Shown here piece by piece: positions 32,701 to 41,400 of a DNA stretch of 64,000 bases. Origin of the DNA: Molanna angustata (taxonomy: Eukaryota; Arthropoda; Insecta; Trichoptera; Molannidae); NCBI GenBank assembly GCA_963576475.1, contig OY754965.1:1185501-1249500 (forward strand), in the 5' to 3' direction. The notes under the pieces are model-generated. The model saw only the letters and a list, made by a program, of their open reading frames with translations, was not told the DNA's origin and did no database searches. Position 1 is the first letter of the stretch; each line of letters begins with the position of its first letter. The position numbers and the translations under genes were made by a program.

Positions 32701-35700
32701 TTATGTTATATGAAGTGTATATAGTAAATTTATGTTTTATGAAGTGAATATTATAATGTACATTTATGTTTTACGAAGCCTTTACATAATGTAGTTTTAT
32801 GTTTTATGAAGTGTATACATAATGTAGATTTGTTTTATGAAGTGTATATGTATATAATGTAGATTTAAGGAATGTAATACTTTTTATCTCGGTGTCCATG
32901 CACTCTGTTATGTTTGCTATTTTTCTTTGTCAGTTCTTTCTAGCAACACTAATGACTTCTCTCATTAAAAACCTTTGTTTTTCATTAAAACAAAGGTTTT
33001 GATGAAAATCAAAACCTTTTTAAACTGATCTACTATTGCATACCTAGGATGACTTTCTTTCACCTTTCATACAACAAGAATTGATACAAATTACAGTAGG
33101 TGGAAATAAATGGGTTCGACAATCTTGCGAGGACTATAATTTCATGTTTCCGGGTTTGGACATATTTCAGTTCCCAATAAAGAAATACAGATCGGGTTTG
33201 ATATTGGTGTGATGTTGGTGGGTGCGAGCAACTTTCTTCTCCTCCTGCATACCCACCCCCCTTCTGTTTCACTTTCCTTCTTTCTGTGGACAGGCATTTT
33301 CTCTTTTTTTTTCACATTTCTTCATTTTTAGTACTTGTCAAATTGTATAACCACATTTTTATTTTTGTTTGTATTAATTTCCACTTTTCTATCACTGGAC
33401 TGATCTCTGTATTAAGGTTTTTATATAGTCTTCTGAAAAATACTAATAAATGAAAATAAATAAATCAACATAAAGTTATACCTTCAAAGAAATCTGGACA
33501 GAGAAATTTCTCCAATTCACTGATTTCTCCGTGGGTCATTAAATACTCCTGCTTAGGTGTCTCCATACTCAACACAACTTCTCTGATGCTGTCGGGAATC
33601 TCCAATGGCTTCATATTGATCACAGTCAAAGGTTCATATGGTTTGACATCTTCCACTTTAATTTTTACATCGTCGAGGAATTTACTGTCGGCGGAAAATA
33701 TTTCACGGTCCGAATTGACATCTTTTTCATACTTGACAACGGGCTGGGCTTTGATAGGTTCAATTTTAACAGAAGGCAGATTGTCACCATCACTCACTAC
33801 GTCTATTTCAACGTCAGTGTCCACGTCTGAATTAGCGTTCTTCTCAATTGTTATCTGAAAATTCAATAAGTCAAATCACTGTTAATAATATAGGTACATT
33901 ATTTTATAATGTGCACTAAATAAATACAAAAGGGCAAAAATTTCAAAGTGGTGTGAGATGAAAATCCTTCAAAAAGTCTAATGCTAATAATAATACACAC
34001 ATCGGTTTACCTGCTAGGTTTATCTGCATCCATCACCTGTAGAGGCAAAATGCAACGTACTTCATCCTTAATCAACGATTGTTATTTACTTTGTGGTATC
34101 ATTTATTAATAATTAATTAAATGAAATAAAAAAAAACTTTATGTACACCACTACAATTATAACATTTATTCAATTAACTTACTACTTGTTCTCCCTCACT
34201 AAGTGGCAAAGCGTGACCAGAGCCCATAACTATCTGCATAACCGTCTGTCCGGTAGTCTCCGATATACTCTTTGCACGGGGGCCTCTTCTTTTCACCGCA
34301 TTCAGACTCTTTCTTCTCTTCTTGGGCAACAGCGAATTGAATCCGTGCTTCTTGTTGACCATCAGTGAAATATTAAATTTTGTTTTCTCCGAAGTACCGT
34401 CTATCCTGGTGTTGCTATAGTCTGAGGCAATGTTTGATTTTATTCTGCTCTTCTTTTCACCGGAAACTGTCGAAAGTGCTTTCTTTATTTTAGTACCTTT
34501 GGCTGTGTCCAGCTGATTGTATTTAATTCGTTCAGTCTTGTAAGGTTTGTTACTCAAATATTGGTCAGATTCATGGTTCTTTTCGACACAATAACTTGGT
34601 TTAGGTACAGTTTTGAAATAATTGTTTTTCTTCCAAAATGTTGTTTCTAATGCGACTTTCGCATCCGGAGACTTTGCCGGTTTTTTGAGAAGACTCCTAT
34701 TTTCTTCAGGTTCGGGCAAGACATCTTTTCGAAGGACACTTCTGGGGTTGCCTCGTTTGTTGCGATCGGGAGGTTTGGATTGATTTTTGAGATTGGGCAC
34801 GGTGGGTTCGGCCGTGCTGACCAGACAGATGACTTCTTCAATGGAGGCAGGTATTTCGTTCTCTGTCAGAATGTCTCCATACTCAACAACGCCCAGTGGT
34901 AGTATCGTAGCACTGTTGTCCAAGGTAGAATGGTCTGTCTCTAAATTAATACCGTATTCAGCCTCTATGAACATCTGCACCTCTTGGACTGTCTTGCTTC
35001 CCAAAAATTTGGACAATTTATTGTAATTTCTACCATATATATCCTGAAAAACACATTTTGTTACAAACACATTTTATATATAAGTAAATATAGAAGTTAA
35101 TCCCAAGAAGGTTAAAAACATTGGTGATTTATTTAATTATTATTTATAATTCATAACTAAGAATAAAATAAAATAAAAACACAAATTCAAGTAAAATTAC
35201 AGTATATAAAAAAAATATTACCATTCCTTTTTTCAATAATTCTTTTTCATATATAGTCCATTCTATCGTTGCACCACTGGTAGATGGCTGGTTATCATCA
35301 TCACTAACTTGATCTTTGAGACAAACTCCATTTTTCCTGAAAAAAAATACATTATTACAATTCGTATTTTATATGTAACTCTAGAAATATATATCTTGGA
35401 GTTTTTTTGTACTACGAGGTAACCATAATATAAATAATGTACATGTATGTATTTCAAGCAATTGAAAAAGTACCTAAGACTTCAACTTTCACAGAGCTTA
35501 AAATTGAACGAAAGCAATCTTGAAATTATTTAATATAACATAAAATAATGATATTATAACATTGATATTATTGTTTTTATAATTTATCTTTGAATACTTA
35601 CATAGCAGAGTCATCTTGTGGAGGATTATCGTACCAATTGCTTGTAGTAGCTGTGTCTAGTAACCACTGGGGGTGCACTGTGTAATCACATTTGAGAAGC

Positions 35701-37443
35701 TCTGAGTATGTGGAACTACTGAAATATAATTAAATGCATATGTCACTTCTATAAAGTAAATTTACATAGCTATTATGAAGTAAATATACATAGCATGGAT
35801 GGGTTTGTTCTCATTTATTTCTTGAAGTAATTGCTCTATCTTTTCTCTAAACCTAAACCATTAGCGACGGGGAAAAATGAATGATCCGTATTATTTGACC
35901 GGATGATTAAATTGAATCGGTGACTCACAGTTCACGTTGCCACAACGATCCGTTCATGAACCAGACATCACTCTCACACTTTCTATCTCATATAAAATAT
36001 ATCGTTAGAATGCGATACACAGACCGACTCATCGATTCCGGATCATGTGTTCCCTTGCTCTAATCCACGTAGAGTATATAGTTAGAATGCGATACACAGA
36101 CCGACTCATGGCAATCTTCGATTCACAACTAATTCATTTTGGTTCATAAAATCTAATTTATTGCGGTTCTTAAATATGTTAAGCAATTTTGAAGGCAACA
36201 TACTTTGAAAAACAAATACGTAACGTCTATAATTGAATATACTATTTTGAAGGAGATCTGTTATCTCATACTTCTTTTGAGATAAAGAGAGATGGCAATC
36301 TTCGATTCACGACTAATTCATTGTGGTTCATAAAATATTTAACATTTTAACGCCTACATTTGCATATCATATTTTGAATCGGTTTTGTTTTCTCTGTCAT
36401 ACTACCTACATGTTTTGTACGATAGATAAGGATAGCCATATTTGAATCATATTGAATCGAAGAGCGAATAATGATCCGCATAAATTTCATGAATCGATTT
36501 GAAAAGACAGGATCTTACAAAAATATCGAATTTTGCACCACTATAAACCATACCATACTTTATCGTTCTTCAGGATTTCAGTATTTATCTTGGGCTTTCA
36601 TTCTACTTTGTGCATTCTTGCCATAGAGATGAGGGCTCTCAATTTCGCTTCTACCAAGTAATGACCCGAGTCAATGTTGGAGCCTTCCTTCTATCTATCA
36701 ATATGTGATCTATTTGGTTTAGGGTTGATCCATCAGGGAGTATCCATGTAATTTTGTGAATTCATTTGTGAGGAAAGAGGGTAATGGTCATGTTTTTGGA
36801 GACTGCAAAGTCTGTCAATCTACTGCCATTACCTATCATTTGCATTGTAATGTGTTCCTATTATAGCATTCACATTCCAAATTATCAATTTTATATCTCC
36901 TCTAGGGCAGGCAATTCCAACTATGATTTAATATTAATAAGATTTAATAACAATAATAAGTAAATAAAATGTTAATTATTATTATATCTTTCTTAATCTC
37001 TCAAATACACTATCTAAGGGATCTGTGTCTATAATTGTATTTAGTAAAATGTTTAAAAGTACAATTCCTTACAAAAAAATACTTTGTTATAACACTTTTG
37101 ATAAGGTTAAAAACAACAATAATTGAACTTTTTATTTATAAATAAAACGTCAATGACTAACACACGACTAATTAAAACGAATACGAATTGAAAATATTTA
37201 AATATAGATTATTGAGTATGCAATTACTTTCATATTTTATTGACAATATTTACACAATTTTATTGCAAACAAAGTGACTGAAAAATGATACAGTTAAGTC
37301 AACATTGTGTAATCAGGCAAAAGTACACACGAGAATATTTTCGTTAGTAAAGTATTCACTTACATATTCTTTTCGTTCTTATTTAAACAGCCGTCTAAAG
37401 AAAAATCACCTAAAATATCAATTTCGTCGTCTTCTGCAGCCAT
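23759..37443 (-). CDS. Mysm1: MYSM1, SANT-SWIRM-JAMM histone H2A deubiquitinase
   Basis: Twelve exons on the minus strand, in order: 37443-37364, 35718-35602, 35336-35222, 35043-34183, 33854-33482, 32419-32228, 31116-30974, 30293-30153, 28904-28715, 26854-26647, 25202-24986, 23860-23759. Phases agree and give 912 aa (human about 828). Domains: acidic start ([18 protein letters not shown]); SANT around residues 88-130 ([13 protein letters not shown] then [20 protein letters not shown]); a long Lys/Ser-rich linker in exon 4; SWIRM about 490-580 ([38 protein letters not shown]); MPN+ about 676-810. The JAMM zinc motif is complete: Glu699 ([10 protein letters not shown]), His759 and His761 (GWHHSHPHF) and Asp772 (PSAQD). 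The family removes ubiquitin from H2A in the nucleus and also acts in innate immunity. Exon 10 is strikingly G+C-rich. Confidence 0.94.
23861..24985. other. MYSM1 intron 11
   Basis: AT-rich. A 90-codon minus-strand frame at 24180-24452 contains [20 protein letters not shown] and could be an alternative exon or chance. I recognise no family and see no clear splice sites that keep the MYSM1 phase. Confidence 0.3.
25560..26110 (+). mobile_element. LINE RNase H/C-terminal fragment with nested MITE (MYSM1 intron 10)
   Basis: The plus strand encodes [40 protein letters not shown] and [18 protein letters not shown], then after the nested [18 protein letters not shown]. This is the zinc-like C-terminus of an RNase H-bearing LINE. 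Upstream frames are broken. It is antisense to MYSM1. Confidence 0.75.
25894..26034. mobile_element. 141 bp hAT-type MITE
   Basis: Terminal inverted repeats CAGTGGTCCCCAACCT and AGGTTGGAGACCACTG are of the common hAT form. The flanking 8-mers ACCTAATT (25886-25893) and ATCTAATG (26035-26042) agree at six of eight bases, as for an old 8 bp target duplication. The interior has GGGCCGCG on both sides (subterminal inverted repeats). It interrupts a LINE coding fragment. Confidence 0.85.
27006..27960 (+). mobile_element. complete HINE/Helentron-like element (copy 2, MYSM1 intron 9)
   Basis: Starts TCCAACTGTCGATTTGTTCA and ends with hairpin CATGTGTTACATG (27941-27953) and CAACTAG, next base T. The complement of the 5' terminus, ATCGACAGTTGGAT, lies just inside the 3' hairpin (27926-27939). 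This asymmetric arrangement (terminal at one end, subterminal at the other) plus the 3' hairpin and CTAG is the structure described for Helentrons and their non-autonomous HINEs. Boundaries are fixed by comparison with 56052-57088: similarity stops at exactly these bases on both sides. No Rep or helicase coding is present. It begins 150 bp from MYSM1 exon 10. Confidence 0.75.
28264..28455 (+). mobile_element. tRNA-derived SINE-A, full length (MYSM1 intron 9)
   Basis: The tRNA-like head GGTTGGTGGCAGAGCGGTTA has an A box, an anticodon-stem region GCTGGG-CTAGTAA-TCCAG, a B box GAGTTCGAATCC and a partly paired acceptor (CTCGACC). The body CACCTATAGCACAAGC, TTTTAGGGAACGTAGG and GTACTTGTTTAACAAGGA ends in a long A run. 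The loop sequence would give an AGT anticodon (Thr-like), although the D arm looks more Ser/Leu-like. Not a functional tRNA gene, since the body is SINE-like and shared with other copies. Confidence 0.85.
28462..28509 (-). mobile_element. SINE-A head fragment, inverted
   Basis: The complement of a truncated SINE-A head (AAGATGGGTTGGTGGCTGAG on the minus strand, then CGCGCTGGACTAGTAA). It faces the full copy tail to tail across the A run at 28441-28460. Confidence 0.7.
28940..29660 (+). mobile_element. possible LTR or regulatory-rich repeat (MYSM1 intron 8)
   Basis: It starts TGTGGCAGACCACATCTCGAA, matching the MITE at 17787-17963 for the first 160 bp, then diverges. It contains TATTTAAGG (a TATA-like box near 29130), a C-rich pyrimidine-biased segment, and a tail of hairpin repeats at 29516-29640. 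TG...CA limits and promoter-like content would suit a solo LTR, but I found neither the right end nor a target duplication. Confidence 0.35.
29516..29640. repeat. four hairpin units GGTAACC-N5-GGTTACC
   Basis: The 19 bp palindromic unit GGTAACCCCTCTGGTTACC recurs four times, three of them spaced 33 bp apart by CACTTATATTTAATA. One copy has a compensating-looking variant (CTCCGG), and the second and third lose the first G. Each unit can form a 7 bp stem with a 5-base loop. Confidence 0.85.
29929..30146 (+). mobile_element. tRNA-derived SINE-D, full length (MYSM1 intron 8)
   Basis: Head GTCGGCCATCGTGACTCAGT with A-box-like GTTGGTTAGG, CTGACTGCTGATCCAAG, and B-box-like TTTGATTCCCGG. Body TTTTCAGTCTGGATCTG, GTCTCCAGAATGTGGCAACT and GTTAGTTGCCCGAGAAG, then an AAATAAATA tail. 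Other copies: 40366-40530, 43617-43832, 43893-44128, 50765-50872, 55625-55815. Its tail ends about 7 bp from the splice donor of MYSM1 exon 8 (donor base 30152, minus strand). Confidence 0.85.
30440..30880. mobile_element. two opposing LINE C-terminal fragments (MYSM1 intron 7)
   Basis: The plus strand at about 30455-30548 encodes [20 protein letters not shown], a jockey-type ORF2 segment. The minus strand at 30682-30879 encodes [20 protein letters not shown] and [12 protein letters not shown], the extreme C-terminus of a similar protein. They are in opposite directions, so they come from two insertions or an inversion. Confidence 0.7.
31215..31340 (-). mobile_element. family B LINE 3' end, right half displaced
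   Basis: ACCATCACGGCATATCCCAC and GTGTGCGGGTG are shared with 48405-48645. The remainder of the family (ATGGTGACTCTCATTGCTGA, CCTGTTGTATTTTCGG) reappears at 31905-32000, so a plus-strand LINE fragment (about 31400-31885) probably split it. MYSM1 intron 6. Confidence 0.65.
31400..31885 (+). mobile_element. LINE ORF2 C-terminal fragment (MYSM1 intron 6)
   Basis: The plus strand encodes [20 protein letters not shown] then VARQRDNK and, with frame breaks, a GRP-xRW-like region, ending in GAAGAAGAAGAAGAA. This [12 protein letters not shown] motif is a hallmark of RTE/CR1-like LINE ends. Confidence 0.75.
31890..32010 (-). mobile_element. family B LINE 3' end, second half
   Basis: Continues the family B sequence interrupted at 31340: CCAGAATGGATGGTGACTCTCATTG and GTTGTATTTTCGGACTC align with 48551-48640. 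Confidence 0.6.
32540..32635 (-). mobile_element. SINE-A 3' fragment (MYSM1 intron 5)
   Basis: The complement of the SINE-A body: TCCTTGTTAAACATGTACAT, CTACGTTCCCTAAAATAAGC, GCTTGTGCTATAGGTG. The tRNA-like head is missing. Confidence 0.75.
32645..32868. repeat. degenerate tandem array, unit about 38-42 bp (MYSM1 intron 5)
   Basis: Six diverged units with ATAATGTAAATTTATGTTTTATGAAGTGTATAT as approximate core (split: ATAATGTA, ATTTATGTTTTATGAAGTG, TATAT). Non-coding. Confidence 0.8.
32869..33481. other. remaining MYSM1 intron 5
   Basis: Contains a hairpin near 32965-33012, in which AAAACCTTTG pairs with CAAAGGTTTT and a second GATTTT/AAAATC pairing follows. Otherwise AT-rich with no gene. The minus-strand frame at 33060-33272 looks like chance. 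Confidence 0.4.
35719..37363. other. MYSM1 intron 1
   Basis: Non-coding. Two direct repeats stand out: GTTAGAATGCGATACACAGA followed by CCGACTCAT occurs at about 36004 and 36080, and GGCAATCTTCGATTCAC, then GACTAATTCATT and GGTTCATAAAAT, occurs at about 36111 and 36293. Several GATCCG/GAATCG motifs surround them, which suggests an old, rearranged repeat of unknown class. Confidence 0.45.
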
Positions 37444-38460
37444 TTTCGAGATATTTTTGATTTTTTTGACACATGCACATTTGTCTTGTCATAAGTGTTA
37501 CCCTTTATCTAATGTATTTTTTTTTTGTATTAATAACACACATATGCATAATATGGCAAGATTGGTTTGACGTTTAGAAAAATACAGAAAAATACACAAT
37601 ATTGTTTTCTATGGTAATTTGGCGGTTTTGTTTTCACAACTTTTAGGTTTTATTGTTATTTTATAATTAATAATTTACATTATTTTATGTTTTGTAAAAT
37701 GTTATACAATATTTGCTATTTTTAGAATTTGTACCGGGTCAGTGAGTTTTATATAAATACATTTACATTTTTTTACACATCGGTTATTAAAACCATTGAG
37801 TTATTAAAACATTGTTTTGTTTTCTTTTCTTTAAATTAAAATTTAAATATTATTGTTTTAATCATTAGAAAAGTATTTAATTAGAAAAATCAAACGTGGT
37901 ATGACGTTTTTATGCCAAATACAACAAGTTAAATTTATGAAATTTTACATAAAATATTTTTTATAACTAACATCAGGATGTAAATTATTTGTTCGACAGT
38001 ACAGTGCACTCCGTCTTCAAAGAATTATTACTTCTCTGACTATACATAGCTTTGCATCTTTATCACGGGAAAAATATTACTTATATTCAAATATTTAATA
38101 ACTTCTGTCAACTTCACATAAACTAAATAATAGCGTAGTGCATAAAATGTGCAAAAAATTGTACTTGTTTAGCAGCCAAAATAAGAAACATTTGAAATAA
38201 AAGATTTACACAGCATTAAATTCAAGACTGTATATTATGGAAAAAAAACCAAAAACATGTTTTTGTTTTCAGAGTTTTTAAGTTCAGTATTTAATCTGTG
38301 ATTTAGATGCCTCTATTTCAATTGAATCAGAGATGAATTTTAACACTTTCTTGTACACGGTGGCAAATTTATTACCAAATGGGAGTTTCTTCCGACTAAC
38401 AGAACTTGTTTACAGTACTTATTTTTATATTTTTGTTATATAAATCTAAAAAGTAATTGT
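37444..38460. promoter_or_regulatory. divergent intergenic space between MYSM1 and NTHL1
   Basis: The two start codons face away from each other, 1017 bp apart, so 5' UTRs and promoters of both genes must lie here. The sequence is very AT-rich. I see no convincing TATA box plus initiator arrangement and no repeat from the other families in this window. Confidence 0.5.
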
Positions 38461-41400
38461 ATGTCATCAATTCTTAAAAATTATCTTAAACATACATTTT
38501 TTTCTAACACATTGTTTTATATAAATAGTTTTACAAGATATACAAATAGCAGTTTCGTAATGCCACGAGTTAACCGCACAAGAGCTAAGAAAGCAACCAC
38601 TGAAATAGATGAAGAAAAAGGTGAGAAAGTTAAAAAGAGGGCCTTGGATAAGAAAGATATTGAAGAAAGTTTACGGCACATGAGGATGATGTTTGAAAAC
38701 AGCGACATTAAACCACAGATGAACGTTCAAAATAAAAAAGCCACAGACAAAGAAGAAAGTGGAATTGGTGAACCCCTTGATATTAATAGCCGGAGAAAGA
38801 AAGGAAAAAAAGTAGAAACGAAAAACACAAGATTAAACAAAAAAGAGTCTTCAAGTAAATTACTTAATTCAAACAATATTGTTGTCAAAATGGAGCCAGT
38901 TGAAGATATTGCAACTTTAGAGATAGAACATCAGACTTCAGAAGATGAGGTGGATCAAATAATTTCCAAACTTAAAACAGAAAAAGTTTCACCAAATATT
39001 CGCAAGAGGTCGCATATCAAGATAGAGTATGACAAGGATATTAAAAAACGTGTCAAAAAAGTAAGTGCTAATAAATAACTTATTTTCCTTAGCCTCCTAA
39101 TTATATTAAGTTCTAAATGAAAGCCTTCTCAATTCACTTCCATTTTTCTCTGTAAAGTCTAGATAATCCTATGATATCTTTTAACATAGTTTTGTATTAA
39201 ATTTTATTTTAAAAACAAAATGATCATGAGGTTCTATCAGGAAGCAGTGGCAATTTCAAAATTTTGAAAAAAAAAATAACCTTTGAAGCTAAAAACCATC
39301 TGGAACTAAAGAATTCTTCTTCAGCATGTTTTTTTCCATTCTCGGACATAGCCCTCCCCTTGATCCTCCACAACTCCCTGTCTTAGGCACACTGCATCAA
39401 TCTCCCTCCGGCACATTTCTTGATGTCATCAGACCACCTGGGCCTGGAGTCTGCCGACACCTCTTCGGCTTGTTCTCGGTCGCAATTCTACGATCTTTTT
39501 GGTCCATCGTGAATCCTGGCATCTGGCAAAGCTGGCCAGCTCCACTTAAGACCAGCGACTAAAAAATTATACATCGTAAATTTGTCCTTATGTTCATTTA
39601 ATAAAAAAGGCAGAATGAACTGAGCAACATTTATTGTTGCTCTGCACTATCTGTTTTTTTTTTCAAGCCGAAATATGAAAATAAAATTCCATTGAGTTAT
39701 AAAGACTACTAAATAGAATCCAAAAAAAGGTCCATTGTATGCTGATTTCTCAGCCAGCAAAATACTTTGCAATTAAAAATTAATTATCAATTATATTTCT
39801 GAATGGTATCTATTGTAGGATATCAATATGAAAGCAGAGAGCACCAATAATTCAGAATGGAGACCTGACAATTGGGAGAAGGTACTTGATAATATAAGGA
39901 AAATGCGGGCAGATGGAGGCGCTCCCGTTGATGACATGGGCTGTGACAAATGTTCAGATCCTGATGCTCCTCCAGAGGTATATCAATATTATTTTAAGGC
40001 CTTACATAATCTGCTACGGGTATTTACAAAAATTCTTTACACAAGAAATTATTCAGATTTTTTTTTTATACATTACATCAGAGATGCACGGACTGCTTGT
40101 AGCAGCCAGGGTAAACTGCTTCAAGCTGTCGCAGCATGGCAGTCTGCAGTTGTAATACAAAATTCTCATTTACAATACACGGAACGCTTGAATGCTACAA
40201 CTATATTTCAACTGAATGAACGCTGGTACCTTGAAGCAGTCGTATTGCAGTTGAACCGACTACTTCAAGCAGTTGGGCCGACTGCTCCAAACAGTTTGTG
40301 TATGCTTATTGGACAATGAAATTGACTGCAAATTATTTAACTTTTTGATTAGCTAACAGGTAATATTTTAATGTAACACATACCCAATAACAAATTGCTT
40401 CATTTTAGAAGACTTGTGATATTGATCATCTGGCAAACCCAGACTGAAATCACACTAGTAAAGATTGTGACGCCAGTAACAATCTAACCTGAGACAGATG
40501 TGTTACCGAGTCACGAAAACCAACTTGCAAACTGAACATCCAAATAATAAGTACTGTTTTCCTTGCAAAATGAACACCAGTAAACCTTACCTAAATTACA
40601 TAAATTGTGGATAAATCTGAGAACCAATAAACTGCTATGGTTGAATTTCTTTCTAGGTTATACGTTATCAATGTTTGATAGCGTTGATGCTTTCGAGTCA
40701 AACCAAAGATCAAGTCACTCATGCTGCCATGGAGAGGTTAAAGGAACATGGTCTGACTGTTGACAATATTCTTAATACATCCGATGAGATTTTAGGAAAG
40801 TTAATCTATCCTGTCGGATTCTGGAAGGTGATATACTTTAAATATGTAAATTTATAAAAGTTACATTTCATGAAAAGTGAAAAACACACTTCGCCTAGTT
40901 CTGATTTCAACCTCAAAATTCTGATTTATGTTGTCATGTACTGATCACTCGGAGATATCCAAAGATTTTTGACTTCTAATCATTATTTTCTAATTCATGC
41001 AAACAAAATATTGACGGACACTCCTCTATGGCTCCAAATGCTGGACAATTTACTCTTATTATAGGCAACTAGAAACTGCTGAAATGCATATTCTAAATGG
41101 TAGCTGGAGTGTCCTTACGGGACAAAATAAAAAGTTCATGCATTCGTGGAAGCCAAGGCGTTACTGATATATATAGTAAGATGAGATGGTATAGGCACGT
41201 TGAACGTAGACTGCCAAATCACATGGTTAACCAAGCAATATCCATGGATCTTCCTCGACTTACATCCAAAGGAAGACCAAAGTATTTTTGGATTGTGCAA
41301 AGACGAAACCAACTGCAGAGACATGGCCTAGGTGACATAATACAGGACAGAAGGACCTATAATTTAATGAGGAGGAGAGCTGACCCCAACAGTCGGCATA

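Noticed and set aside
38517..38708. Antisense frames across host exons (for example here and 33586-33858, 34787-35026, 26616-27054).
   Set aside because: They are shadows of MYSM1 and NTHL1 exons.
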